The notes under the pieces: model-generated
What the model saw: only the letters and a program-made list of their open reading frames with translations
What the model was told of the DNA's origin: nothing
Database searches by the model: none
Program-made: the position numbers and the translations under genes
Assembly: GCA_958450365.1 (NCBI GenBank)
Contig: CAUEEP010000913.1
Coordinates: 787,001-851,000 of the forward strand
Reading direction: 5' to 3'
DNA from: Mesorhabditis belari
Taxonomy: Eukaryota > Nematoda > Chromadorea > Rhabditida > Rhabditidae
Length of the DNA stretch: 64,000 nucleotides
Part shown: one piece after another, positions 36,801 through 48,164 of the stretch
How positions within the stretch are numbered: position 1 is the first letter of the stretch
Layout of the letters: every line of letters starts with the position of its first letter

Positions 36801-39800
36801 GGTGAATTAAGTGCACTAGAAAGAGCTTACTTGACGATTTTGAGCGTAAACTGAAACTGTTAAAATCTCAAGTAATCTCGATTTTGCAGGAGCAAAGCCT
36901 TGACGCGGCCGCCTTCTCGCGTCGCTCCGATCTGACGCAAGTGCCCGAGTTGGCCGACTACCTCAAATACATGAAGTTCGTTTTTAAGGTTTAAATAGCT
37001 AAAGATTTTTTGGATCAAAATAAACGAATAAATCGTTTAGACCAAAGAAATTGGCGGCATTCAAGGGTTTCAAGCGTGCTTTCTTCACTTTCCGTGACCT
37101 CTACCTCTCCTATTACAACAGCTCGGCCGAAATTGGTGGAAATCCGCTTGGCAATTTCTCCCTAAAAGGTGAAAAGGGTTGAAAATTTGTAATCATCAAC
37201 TGAAAACAAACAAAAAACGAAACAAAAAATGATCATTCCTTTACCCTCTCTAAATTTGGCTCCTTATCTCTCTAACTTTGGTTCCTTCTCTCTCTAACTT
37301 TGGTTCCTTCTCTCTCTAAATTTGGTTCCTTATCTCTTCAATTTGGTTCCTTCTCTCTCTAACTTTGGTTCCTTCTCTCTCTAAATTTGGTTCCTTCTCT
37401 CTCTAAATTTGGTTCCTTATCTCTCTAAATTTGGTTCCTTATCTCTCTAAATTTGGTTCCTTATCTTTCTAAACTTAGTTCCTTATCTCTCTAAATTTGG
37501 TTCCTTCTCTCTCCAAGTTCGGTTCTTTATCTCTCAAAATTTGTCAATCTAATCTCTTTATCTCTCTAAATAATAGGCCCTAAATTGAAAATTTAGCTTT
37601 TAACAAATGAGTTTTTTAAATTGATACAATAAAAGATTAGTATTTTTTAAATAAACAAAAAAAGTGTCTAAGGTTTATGCAAATTTTAGTTCAGTTCAGT
37701 TCAGTTTTAGTTTAGTTTATTAAGACGTTATTTTTTAGTTTATTTTTCTTTACATTCTTGCTCAACTTGAAAATTTGATTTCTTAAGTAAATTTAGTAAT
37801 ATAAAGTTATAAATATCATGAAAATATATTTAAAATTTTAAAAATAGCAAAAGCAAAGGCTTATCTTTTGAAATAATAGCAATAAAAAGTTAAAAATAGA
37901 TAAATAAAGTTGTTGCGGGCATGGAAAAATGAAAGAAAATCTTCCAATGTGAGCTCAAATTGAAACTTTAACTTTCTAAGTAAGATTAGTATTACAAATT
38001 TTTAGTTTAAAGCTAAAACCTTTAGACTTTTAACACTAAAACTAACATAATGTTAAAAGTGAGATTTTCAGGCTGCGAAGTTGCCCCAGATGTTTCGGTG
38101 TCTCAGGGCAAATATCACATCAAATTGCTCGTGCCCACCGCCGAGGGAATGACCGATCTTGTGTTGAAATGTGAAACGGTTAGCAATTATAGATTCGATT
38201 TTATTAATTGGTTTTCAAAATCATTTTCAAATTCAAATGCAATTTTAGGAGCATCAATACGCGCGTTGGATGGCGGCTTGTCGTTTAGCGTCGAGGGGGA
38301 AATCGATGGCCGATGCCTCGTATCAACAAGAAGTTGACTCGATTAAAGGATTGATCAACATGCAACAAGGAAGTACGTTCATTTCATGAGAAAACTTGAT
38401 CTGGTTGTTGATTTAACGAGAGACTTTTAGCGTTTTTAAAGATGAAATCTTCTCAAGCGTCTAAGTCTAAACCATTGTCAGTTAGAGCAATGTTTGTCTT
38501 TGTGTTCTACGAGCATTTTCTCGGCCGTGTTTTGACCAATAAACTTAAAAGTTCTTTAGAAAACCTTAGAATATATTGTAGTTGTGCCATTTGAAATAAA
38601 AAAATAGAAAAAGTCAAAAACGATCGGCACTACGAGGGTTGAACCAGGCTCGTGTGGGCGCGCTCCCCGAATGCGCTCCCCGAATGCGCTCCCCGAATGC
38701 GCTCCCCGAATGCGCTCCCCGAATGCGCTCCCCGAATGCGCTCCCCGAATGCGCTCCCCGAATGCGCTCCCCGAATGCGCTCCCCGAATGCGCTCCCCGA
38801 ATGCGCTCCCCGAATGCGCAATTTTTGTGACCATGGATGGTCACAAAACATTCTGCTATAAAAACCCGCCGTTAAACGAATTTTTAACTGATCGATGAAT
38901 ATACATAATTTGAAATTCTAAAACGTTTCCAAAATTTCTGCATAGCCAAATGCAATCAGTGGCCGTCCAGAGCAGCTAAGCAGAAAATTTGAGGCACGTT
39001 TTAGGTTCGTTAGATCGAAGTTCGACTGTAGTAAATTCTATTTCACAAAAAAATTGAAATAAAGTGTTCAATATCTTATCTCTAGCACTTCCCCGAAACG
39101 AGAATGGCAGCGGGAAACGCCAAGCAGCCGCCGTTCGTTTACCCGACGATTTCAACGTCGAAGAGTACGTGAGTCAACGATATGCGAAACGAAGGAGTAA
39201 ACAACAGGTAGCATTGGAAAAATATCTCTTCACTCCTTTTTTTTCAGTTCCAACAGCGAATCTCCGATGCGCACTCAAATGTGAAACAATTGACTGCTAC
39301 AGAAGCCAAGCTACAGTATGTGAGAGCCTGGCAGGTAAAGCCATTTATCCATAAACTATTGTACAATCCTTTCTGTGACACTGAATGCTCTTAGACAAAA
39401 AGGAACATCTTTTCAGGCACTTCCTGAGCACGGAATGCACTACTTTGTCGTGCGTTTCCGAAATGGAAATCGAAAATCGGATTTGATCGGTGGGTGTGGA
39501 ATCAGGCAGAGAATTTAAAAGCTTTTGGATATAACTAATATCATTTTCTAGTATCAGCTGAACCTTTTGCTGTAACAGTTAACATTTTAGGTATCGCCAG
39601 CAATCGGATCGTTAAATTCAACATCGACAACGGGGAAAGCGTGAAAACGTGGCGCTACACGAATATGAAGAAATGGCATGTGAATTGGGAGATTCGGCAT
39701 TTGAAGGTAAGCAAAACAACGAACTAGATTTTTACTCAACAACTGTTCCCTTAAAATAAGAGTCTATCCTGGCCGCGGCCGTTAACGTGTCTGTATAGCT

Positions 39801-41415
39801 CATTGGTAGAGCGTTCACCTGCATAGCAACAGATCGCGGCTTCGAATCCTGGTGGCGACCTTTTTTTTGCCTCATAAACCCAGAAAAGGACCCAGAAAAG
39901 GACGTCCAGCTGTCCAGTGTCCAACTGAAATACGAGTCATTTTCAGGTTCAATTCAACGAGGAGGACATTGAGTTCAAGCCACTGTCAGCCGATTGCAAG
40001 GTGAGATCATTAGAAAGCAAATCAACGTGGATTTTGTGCTCAAAAGTGTAAACGCACCCTTTCTGGGGCACTGAGCTCTTCACTTTTCTCACGTTAACAC
40101 AAGAAAATGAGAGTTTTGTGCGCTAGAAAGAGTGTTTTTGACATTGATCACAATGAACGTACAAAACGACCAAGTTGGGTAACTGAAAAAGATTTGTTTT
40201 TTTTTGAATGTTTCAAGTTTAACGATGTCAAAGATAGGATTATTTTGATAATAGTGAGATTAGCATTCTTGATGTTTTAATCGCTAATTAAATGATTGAT
40301 TCGCTAATTAAATGATTAATTAATCGCTAGTTAGATACCCAATTCAAGAGTAAAAATTGCTCAAGTACAAGCTCTCATTTGAGCTTTTTAAATTAAAATT
40401 TAATTTTTCAGATAGCTTAGATCATTTTCAAAGTGAATACCAAAATGATTGGTTTAGTAACTTTTAAAAAAAACCTCTTTCCAGGTTGTTCACGAGTTCA
40501 TCGGCGGCTACATCTTCGTTAGGTGGGTTTTTGAAGATTGTCTATTTGATATATCACATATACTATCCCATACTACAGACAAACTACCGTAAATACTCTA
40601 ATAGAATGCCGCCCCCTCATACAGTCGGGTAATCTAACTTCTAGGAAACGATGTTTTCTCAGTCTCGAAGTTTTTCCCAACTACACTTTTGGTACTACAA
40701 ATACTAAATTTCAAGGGCTATCATTTGACACCCAAACGAACACTGTAGCGTAGACCAGCGCGGAGAATGAAACGTTCAAAGTTAACGAGAAAAATGAGCC
40801 GCGCAACTCCAGGCGCTTCATCTAGCCTCCAGAGTATCGGATTTCAATGAAATTTTTTTATTTAGAAGCTAAGACTTTAAGCTACCCAATGTTACCTATC
40901 ACTTATATTTTTCTTTTGAAAAAGTGGATCAAAAACCTTATCGAGACTTAATGAGATAACGAGGAATTGTCTCGTTAAGTCTCAGGCTTTTGACCCACTT
41001 TTTCAAAAGAAAAATATAAGTGATAGGTATCATTGGGTAGCTTAAAGTCTTAGCTTCTAAATAAAAAAAGTTGATTGAAATCCGATACTCTGGAGGCTAG
41101 ATGAAGCGCCTGGTGTTGCGAGACCCATTTGTCTCGTTGACTCTCGTTATCCAAGTCTAGTCCGATTCCTTTTCTTTCTTGATCCTCGGCGGCTATCCGA
41201 TCTTTATATCCTGCAAAAGAAACATTAAAAACTGTTTAAAAAAAAGAAAGAAAAAAGAAAAGGAAACAGAAGGCGAGCATTTACTGAAACAAATCAAAAT
41301 GACAAATCCCTTTCAGAAAGCAATTTATTCAACGTTTTTCAGTATGCGAAACAAAGAGCAAAGCCAGCAATTGAACGAGGAGATGTTCCACCAATTGACC
41401 GGTGGATGGGGATAA
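27816..41415 (+). CDS. unc-112: Kindlin (FERMT / UNC-112 orthologue)
   Basis: Cytoplasmic adaptor that binds integrin beta tails at muscle dense bodies and M-lines. Exons: 27816-27902, 28173-28239, 30489-30574, 30654-30709, 31094-31219, 31809-31887, 31991-32058, 32399-32522, 33481-33594, 34198-34271, 34842-34926, 35717-35824, 36133-36213, about 36890-36975, 37041-37168, 38072-38178, 38249-38372, 39086-39207, 39248-39334, 39417-39489, 39591-39706, 39947-40000, 40485-40522, 41343-41415. All phases agree: 2163 nt, 720 aa, the length remembered for C. elegans UNC-112. An F0 start ([20 protein letters not shown]) leads to [20 protein letters not shown] and the FERM halves ([32 protein letters not shown]). 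An inserted PH domain ([33 protein letters not shown]) and F3 ([16 protein letters not shown]) follow, ending QLTGGWG. Confidence 0.97.
27925..28075 (+). repeat. 21-bp minisatellite
   Basis: About six copies of AAGCTTCGATAATCTATATCT in kindlin intron 1. Confidence 0.92.
29012..29100 (+). repeat. 15-bp minisatellite
   Basis: About six copies of AAAGCTCTTCTAGTT in kindlin intron 2. Confidence 0.92.
29285..30058 (-). rRNA. 28S rRNA fragment (pseudogene) in kindlin intron 2
   Basis: The + strand reads as the complement of large-subunit rRNA. Landmarks are GAAGTTACGGATCTAATTTG, TCGACTAGAGGCTATTCACC, GTCCGTTCCTTAACCAG, CACCCAGTTCATTTGCGTTA, TTGAACTGCTGTTCACGTGG and GAATATTTGCTACTACCACC. It covers only an inner part of the molecule, less than 0.8 kb, and contains indels and a short duplicated piece (CTCAGTGATACCGCTTCCCG region). 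It is therefore a dispersed fragment and not a working rDNA unit. Transcription of kindlin makes its antisense. Confidence 0.9.
30725..30990 (+). repeat. 44-bp tandem repeat
   Basis: About six copies of CATTAAAACGATTAGAATTG plus CTTTGTTTTCAATATTACTTT in kindlin intron 4. The first units start just after the 5' splice site of exon 30654-30709. Confidence 0.9.
31630..31698 (-). repeat. tRNA-like module 7
   Basis: On the minus strand GGTCATGGCCGACTGGCTAA (A-box, Leu/Ser style) is followed by a variable-arm-like part and GGTTCGATCTCC (B-box). It is one of the better preserved copies and lies in a kindlin intron. Confidence 0.55.
32277..32355 (-). repeat. tRNA-like module 8 with GTCGGCCA array
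   Basis: Close relative of module 7 (same GACTAAGATAC core) with a worn B-box. Its A-box side has expanded into repeats of CAGTCGGC, as in module 2. Confidence 0.5.
33064..33343. mobile_element. Foldback MITE, ACCGTATTTCTTCGAATAG family, copy 2
   Basis: Full foldback copy in kindlin intron 8, matching 18985-19271. It is followed by a GAATTGAAATATTT minisatellite (33345-33450) that also occurs, as three units, on its left side (33025-33063). Confidence 0.9.
34409..34676. mobile_element. Foldback MITE, ACCGTAAATACTG family, copy 3
   Basis: Both ends and the inner palindrome are present. It lies in the kindlin intron before exon 34842. Confidence 0.9.
34945..35284. mobile_element. MITE with TAGAGTGTGTTCCTT ends, copy 1
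   Basis: Ends GAGTGTGTTCCTTCCGAGTA and CGCGAGGGAAACACTCTA. The inside has repeated CGAGTAA motifs and GCGCTCGTGATTTTT. The second copy is 57451-57770 and an end fragment lies at 59903-59932. Confidence 0.85.
36340..36725. mobile_element. Foldback element, arms about 160 bp
   Basis: Arms 36340-36506 and 36560-36725 share CACCAACCCGTTGATTTTTG and AACTCAAAATATAATACCCA in inverted orientation. It lies in the kindlin intron before exon 36890, followed by a copy of the short repeat seen at 7848 and 40045. Confidence 0.9.
37255..37530 (+). repeat. 21-bp minisatellite
   Basis: About thirteen copies of CTCTCTAAATTTGGTTCCTTA in a kindlin intron, with AACTTTGG/AAATTTGG variants and single-base length changes. 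Confidence 0.92.
38663..38820 (+). repeat. 13-bp GC-rich minisatellite
   Basis: About twelve near-perfect copies of CGCTCCCCGAATG in a kindlin intron. The period is not a multiple of three and the unit has no stop, so all frames on both strands stay open, giving six false ORFs. It adjoins a B-box-like GGTTCAACCC remnant on its left. Confidence 0.95.
39787..39862 (+). repeat. tRNA-like module 9 with T-run
   Basis: TATAGCTCATTGGTAGAGCG (A-box), GGCTTCGAATCC (B-box) and a TTTTTTT run directly after, the order of a pol III unit. The acceptor arms do not pair clearly. It lies in the kindlin intron before exon 39947. Confidence 0.55.
40045..40145. repeat. Short palindromic repeat of about 100 bp
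   Basis: GTAAACGCACCCTTTCTGG with an inverted partner GCGCTAGAAAGAGTGTTTTT. Relatives lie at 7848-7950 and 36735-36850. Confidence 0.65.
40585..41112. mobile_element. Foldback element, arms about 140 bp
   Basis: Bases 40815-40955 and 40975-41112 are inverted copies sharing AGGCGCTTCATCTAGCCTCC and GATAGGTA/TACCTATC blocks. The left part (40585-40815) resembles 25395-25690. It fills the last kindlin intron. Confidence 0.85.
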
Positions 41416-41918
41416 AAATTCAAAAATTCATTGTCATTGATCATTTTTTGACATTTTCCCTGCAAGATACCTACGCATTTTCTCTTGTTTACTTTCGATT
41501 TCTGTTTGTTTTACCGCCGCTTATAGTCTCCGCTTATATCTTTGTCCGTCTTAGCGCCAAAGAGCTCTTATATTATCAGAAAGTTTAGCTTAACTTTTGT
41601 AAAAAAACATTCTTTAATTCGTTTTGCAATAGTCCTGTGAAAGAATTCGTTTTCTAAAACACGCCAACTTTCTCGACTACCGTAATCTTGTCTCTTTTTA
41701 TTCAATCTATCTATTTTTGTTCTGATTCTGTGAGGGTTCAGGATTCGAGAGATTCAAGAAAGTGAATATCTTTGGTGAAAAATAGAGATAAGCTTACGGT
41801 AGAAAGAGAAAGTCGCGTTTTAGAAAGGATTTGAGAGGAAAAAGGAAAACACTGATTGTAGTTTTCAAAGAAAAAAACCCAACAGATTCCGCCTTACCAA
41901 AAAAAATTAGTGCTGAAA

Positions 41919-42616
41919 GATTTTTGATTCCCTTTTCTTTATTCACACAAAAACCAGCTACCAATTGCCGTGCCTTTGTCGATATTTATTTTGTTCCCAA
42001 TCGATTGATAATAAAAGAACTTTTCCCTTTAAATCTGGCAGAGAAGAGAACTTATGAATGACATTGAAATTATTCAGATCTAACAGGTCTAATAGTAAAA
42101 GTTATAAGGAAAATTTCCCGACACAGGCGTTGAACTTCGCCTTCAAGCACATCTACAAGAAGCTCTTCGTGAAGGGATTGCGTACCCGTTTGACTGCTGA
42201 TGTCGGAAAGGGAGCCACTCGCGAGTTCAACGGACTTGCCGACTGCCTCGTCAAGATTGCGAAATCCGATGGACCAATTGGACTCTACCGTGGATTCTTC
42301 GTCTCGGTGCAAGGAATCATCATCTACCGTTCGGAATGTTCGACACTGCCAAGATGGTCTTCCAAGGAGATGGCACGGAAGACGTTGGACAAGGCTCCCT
42401 TGAACATGGCGCAAATGTCTCACTTTGAGAGCTCTAGTCAGGGTTAAAAAATTTGGTTGTCTGTCCTGAAGTATAATTTCAAAAAGTTCTATCATTTGCT
42501 TACAAGTCTTGTGAAAGTTCCGAGTTTCGGGCGTGCTTCTCGGCTTACCAAAAGATTGATTCCCTTTTCTTTTCTTTATCCACACAAAAACTCCCAACCA
42601 ACTGCCGTGCCTTTGT
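41919..42616. repeat. Direct repeats flanking the ADP/ATP carrier pseudogene
   Basis: 41919-41979 and about 42553-42616 both read GATTSCCTTTTCTTT-like sequence followed by ACACAAAAAC and TGCCGTGCCTTTGT in the same orientation, imperfectly. They bracket the pseudogene at 42115-42410. Confidence 0.7.
42115..42410 (+). pseudogene. Rearranged ADP/ATP carrier pseudogene
   Basis: A partial copy of the carrier at 48165-49073. It keeps [18 protein letters not shown], then loses about 140 bp, and resumes at [20 protein letters not shown] through [10 protein letters not shown]. It drops about 11 bp, shifting frame, and continues to GGAGATGG. From there CACGGAAGACGTTGGACAAG (about 37 bp) is identical to the + strand at 48228-48266. 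That is the antisense of the gene's 3' part, so this last piece is inverted. It cannot make a carrier. Confidence 0.9.
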
Positions 42617-43148
42617 TTATTGTCTTTGGTAACAAAAACTTTTATCCCGTATAAAACAAACAACATTATCGAGAAACAATAGAAAAATTAATGATATTTT
42701 GACAAGGACAAGTGATATTTTGTAAATTTTCACTAACAGAACGAAATGAATCTTTAATTGGTCTCAAATCTAAAAAATAATCACTACTCCTCATTTAAAG
42801 ATCAAATGATCACAATACAGCCCAAATGTAAAACAACACGATAACCGAGGTAAAAAAAGAATAAGAACTATTTGTCAAAAGATATCCATGAATACCTTGA
42901 GATGAATTGAGATGAGACAATTTGGCAAGGGTTAAGTTTATTCAGAAGCGGGGCCAATCAAGCAAAAGAACGGACTTCGCTAACAAAACTAACGATATGT
43001 ATAAAAAAATCCAACCTCGAGAAATGCTGTAGCAGCGATTCAATGGGCTGATTTTGAATAAATGCAAGCGGGAACGACTAATAAAGCTTTACACATACAG
43101 CGAAAAGTGAATTGGTTGATGTCCATGTGAAATATTGCTTGAAAGCGA

Positions 43149-46100
43149 TCAATCTCGGTCTCGGTCTCGATCGCGATCACGGCCTTCTCGATCACGGTGG
43201 CTGCGACGAGAAGAATCTAAATAAAAAATTGAACAAGTGATATTTTTTATAGTTATTTTGGTTTTGGTTATTACTTATGATTACTACAAGAAAAAACGAA
43301 ACTTACGATATTTCTCCCGATCACGACTGCGTTCACGATCATCCCGTCGATCTCGATCCCGTTCACGGTCCCTATCCCTGTCACGATCCCGGTCGCGGTC
43401 TCTGTCACGTTCCTTTTCTCGGCCTCTATCACGGTCACGTTCATGATGAGCTCGATTCATTGTGCGAATTGTCGTTCCTAAAGTTATCAAATTAGAATGT
43501 GCGCTGATACTAACAAAGCTTGTAAAATTATTGTCAAACGTACTTGAGCGTTTCAGGTCGCCATCCCGTCTTGATCGCTCACTAAAGTCATATTATCAAA
43601 AGATATTGCTATTGCCAACGAATCAAACCTAATGCTTTGCTCAATCAGATGTAGACGTTTCCTTGCTAAACGCTGGTCACTTTTGTGCACGAGATCCGAG
43701 TGAAAATCAAGATGATCTTGCAACCTGGAGAGACGTTAATCCAATAACAAAAGAGAAAGAGCTCACAAATGAATATTCGAACAAAACTCCTCGAGAAATT
43801 CCATCTTCCGTTGGCTGATCTCCAGCTTGTCAGTGCTTGGCAACTTTAACTAAAAGGTTGATTACAAATTATTTAATGCTTCAAAACATACCTGTAAGCA
43901 GTAGTCAAATGCTTCGATGACTTTATTCTCGTCAATTGGTTTGACATCCATTGCAATATCGACCAGTTGAAGCATCAATTTGTTGTTTCCCTGAAAAAAT
44001 AAAATGAAAGGAATGTGACAAAGAAAAACTTACTGGATCAGTTCTAAGGGCTTCTTTGATCACTCGCATCCCCAAATCCGGGTCATTTCGCAACTTTGAA
44101 TGCACTCTAAATAAAAATATCCAGTTTGGGAGCAGTGTCAATTCGGAGGCCAAAAAACTTAGACTTTATGCAAAGGATGAAACGCACTGTGCCAATTTGA
44201 TAGAGTAGTAGCTCTTCAAGCGAGGAGTATTCTTTTCATCTTGCACACACTTTTCATAGTTTTGAATGAAACTCGAGTAATCCGGAGCGTCGAGGCCTCG
44301 CCTGGATGAATAACGATTATTGAGAAGCAAATCTTAGATAACAACTTTTTGGCCAAATAGTTGGCGCGCCTTCTTTCCAATCCCCGCAGGCGCATATCCA
44401 CCATCACCAAACCGGGAACGGCGTCAGCAACTTGACGGAGAATTCTCTCAGCCTCATCATAGTTTCCTAAATAATTTATCCTATAGACGGTGGCCATTGA
44501 ATTTAAGTTTCCGAGCATCAACAGTAGTATGAAAAGGTTGACATCGCGCCCGGTTGCAACGTCAACCTTTGCATTGCATTTCTATTCATCGAGTACCAGT
44601 TGTACCTCTACTACCCAAATTTGTAAGTTCTGTAATTTGTAAAACGCGATTAACGTTAATCGTCACTACTCCACTGTTTCTAACACCTCTATGCTTACTA
44701 ACAAAGTCACCCACACCACTATGTCCAGTTACCAAGGGCACTCATACCCCGTACAAAACAATAATCCCTTCTAGCACTCAATTATAACTGTCCAAACAAA
44801 AAGCACCCGCAGCTTAATTAATTTTCGCGTGATTTTAAATATCTACCTTGACTTTGATGATTATACTTTAGCTCCAATTGTTTGTAAAATCTATTACAAA
44901 CAGTCCTCAATGACAATTCGAATTTGCTTTTTTATTACTCCAACACTTCCAACAATACAGTTCGAAAATGCAAACCGATGATTTTCCTAGTTTTTCGATC
45001 CATTTTGTGTGCGCATAATAAATAAAAACGATGAAAAAAGTTCATTCGTGGCGTAAAATAAATTATATCACCAAAGTCATGACTTCTTTCATCCTTCTCT
45101 TTTTGATTCGATCTCTTTAGTTTTTTGAGTTCATTTAATCAATTATTGACGTCGTGACGCCTCTTCGATGATCCACAGCTACCATTGCCTAAAATAAAAT
45201 GCCGACCACCGCAATGGCCTCGGCATTTCCTTGTGTTGATGCTCGGAAACAAAAAAACGCGTCACCCACCAACAGATTCTTCGAAAGCACTGTAAGCAAG
45301 GTGCACAACTGGCTTCTTACGACAATGCACCGTTACAGCCCGTTGGAACACTGACCGAGCGGCCCCCTCATCACCACTTCGTCGCCATCGCCAACGAGCG
45401 TACTAAAACCAAAATGCTTTTAATTCAAACGCGATTTTCTTTACTTTAATCCAAAACTCGTCGTAAAGTGCTGTGGCAATTAGACATCTTTCGAACAAGA
45501 CGATCACTCGCGAATCTTTTGCCGCATCGATCTCCATGTCCAAGTATCTATCAAAAATTTTAATTAACCTTCAAACTATTCAAGCATACTGTCGCCAATT
45601 CTCAAATTCCAATGGATCCAATGGCTTCACGTGAAAATATGGACGCTTGATCTAAAGATGGCGTACAACCGGATTCATCTACGAATTGTAACCTTTTCTT
45701 CAAATGGAGCACGCTTCATCACTTGTCCGGCTGTTTCAAGATGAAGAGCTCGCCTGCGTGCAATGATTTCTTCTCTGAAGACGCGAAGTACTTCTGGGAC
45801 ATGCTACAATTTCACGGGTTAATATATTCATAAAAACATTTACTCGTCGCTTGACAATATATTGTTCGTCTCCAGGAGCGCCACTTCCGTTAGTCGCCAA
45901 AGCTATTCGCTCATCAACAATCATTTGCTCTACCTAAAGTAGTCCGGTTTTATTGCATTCGCTAAAATAAAAGCAAGACCCGGACCCAAAGCATAATAAA
46001 ATATCAAGCCCTAAACAAACGTTTTTCACAACGTCAGTTAGATCCGGAATTTCAGCTACTAGTTGATTCTCCTAAATGACTTTTAAGTCAGATTTTGTGT

Positions 46101-48013
46101 GGACCCAGAAAAGCTAGCAAAATCGTGCAACTACCATACCAGCATATCGTCCCAAATATCGCTAGTTATGCCCTTCTAGAAATGTTAGTCGTTGAACACA
46201 AATCAACTTGTTAAACTACAGAAACACGCACTTTGAAGAAGCTGAAACTTACCCCAATGTCAACTGCTTTTTTAACTTTGCTGAAGATATCCCGATACTC
46301 TTCTTCATCCAGTATTTCATTTGGCTCAAAGGAATTGACATAGAGTTGGAACCTATAAGCATGTAAAGAGTCAAATTTCGCTATCTCACTTTTCAAATTG
46401 CTGTACATGAAGTGCAGTTGGGATTCCTAAGAGCCGCTCATAAAGCACCATTACACGTCTTGGATTATTTTGCGCAAGCTCGAATTGAATTACATCAGCC
46501 CACAACCTGTCGCTATTGTATTCCATTCCAGCTGACATCATTGCTCTTTCCATGATCCTAAATTTACGATAACAACCGGACACTGATCAACACGTACTCT
46601 CTAGTCTTTTCAAGTCCTCCCTCGGCGTGTAGAGCCAACTCGCGAAAGAATGCCAAGAACGGCAGCCACAAGTCAATGCATAGAGGAATCGCTGAGACAC
46701 TGCGTTCCCATACCTGAATTCAATCATTAAATTTGCGAACTTAATAAAAGGCTTACACTCATGGCCTTTTCGAGATTTCCACTTCTACGTTCAAACTCAG
46801 CGTATTTTCTCCAGTACCCGTAGCAGTATGGGTAGCGAACAAGAAAAGGTTCGAAGATATCCCGTGCAGCATTGATGTCATTCTGTAATCAAATTAATTA
46901 CATAGCTAAATTCGGTACTCTTCCAATATCGGGGGAGCGAAATGAAAATCAGGGCAGCAAATTTTGCCCCCACGAAAAATGCATTTTCAGGAGTCTATTT
47001 TAACTGCAACGTTTTTTAAACTTTAACGACGATGCGCTTCTCCGGCATTTTTGCGTTTAAGGAATCGACGACAATCGATTATTTCGTGACCAAAGGAGTC
47101 ATCCAGTCGTGAATTTGCAACTGTGGCGAATTCATGAAAGTCCGCTCAAAGGGAAAAGATCTATTTCGCTGGGTGTTTTAAGTCACTTTTGTGATCTAAT
47201 ATAAAGGTTGTGAGAATAATGGGTAATTCGCGGATTTTATGGTGATAATTTTTATAATATAGGAAATATCTAGCGCTGGCAAAATTTACTCCCCTGATTT
47301 TCATTTCGCTCCCCCGATATGGGAAAAGTACCCTAAATTCAAATGCACAAACCAATTGTTCAACTTTTGTCAAAAGGTCAGTCCATGCATCAAAATTGTC
47401 TTTGTTGTAGAAAACAGTGTCCCAGCTGGCTCGCAACAAATCGTGATGTCCAGTACTTGGAATTGAACTAAAACAGTTTTATTATTTTAGCTTTAACAAC
47501 TTCGAAAAACATGTCATCCGATAGAAAATTGTCTCCCGAATCGAAAGACATAAAAGTTATTTGTATTCGAAAACCTATCAGCCAAAGTACGCTGAGTATC
47601 TAGGTACCAATGTTCAAGTGCCAAAGTTTATTGTTAGGCCGAGCTACCATAAAATCGCTTAACTACTCGTTGCAGTCAAAAATACAAATCCTTACGTAAA
47701 ATCCAGCATTCCCGTGAATGAAGTTTGGTCAACCGCTTTTTCGCTCAATGAACGCCTTCTGTCGCGAGAACGTGACCGTGAAGGGGAACGGTGGCGACCT
47801 CTGGACTTTGACCTTGAACGACTTGAAGAGCGATCCCTTGAACGACTGCGCGATGAGGGAGAACGATGATCAGACCCACCTCCCCTGAAAACACAAGAGA
47901 TTACCGTTTATCATATAAATAGCTTACTTCAGGTTGTCATTGTAGTATGGGTCGTCATTCTCTGGATACACATCGTTGTAGGTGTCAAATGAGGCACTTC
48001 GCGATCTTGGCAT
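43149..48013 (-). CDS. PRPF39-like U1 snRNP-associated splicing factor
   Basis: Nuclear HAT-repeat protein of U1 snRNP that helps define 5' splice sites. There are 21 exons, the first at 48013-47928. Later exons include 47884-47696, 47467-47353, 46882-46757, 46557-46390, 45402-45270, 44466-44346, 43849-43767, 43477-43307 and 43216-43149 (TGA). Phases agree if exon 46713-46599 has one more base: about 753 aa. An SR-rich N-terminus ([20 protein letters not shown]) is followed by HAT repeats ([68 protein letters not shown]) and the conserved [11 protein letters not shown]. The tail is a long RD/RE run. Such RS/RD extensions are not recalled for human PRPF39. The start lies directly after a TTTTTAG acceptor. 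Confidence 0.92.
46914..47336. mobile_element. Foldback element in PRPF39 intron
   Basis: The ends share ATCGGGGGAGCGAAATGAAA in inverted orientation, together with GGTACT/AGTACC. It fills the intron between the exons at 47353 and 46882. Confidence 0.85.
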
Positions 48014-48164
48014 CTAAAAATTTATTGTTGACAAATTTGGGAAATGGTACAAAATAAAAACGAAGACATAAGAAATTATCCTACTAACAATCGAAAAATT
48101 CCTATGTCCCTTAAAGACAAAAATGAAAAACTACAAACAGTAGAACTAGGATAACATAATATAA
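48014..48164 (-). promoter_or_regulatory. Intercistronic spacer of a likely operon
   Basis: Only 151 bp separate the carrier stop codon from the PRPF39 start on the same strand. Read on the minus strand it contains AATAAA followed immediately by TTTTTAG and the ATG. This suits 3' end formation of the first gene and trans-splicing of the second. No internal promoter is evident. Confidence 0.65.

Noticed and set aside
38556..38898. Six overlapping ORFs over the GC-rich array
   Set aside because: All frames are open because the 13-bp unit lacks stops, so none is evidence for a gene.
45130..45190. Candidate extra PRPF39 exon ([11 protein letters not shown] then stop)
   Set aside because: It ends in a stop after 16 codons, whereas the exon at 44466 continues the HAT repeat in the correct phase.
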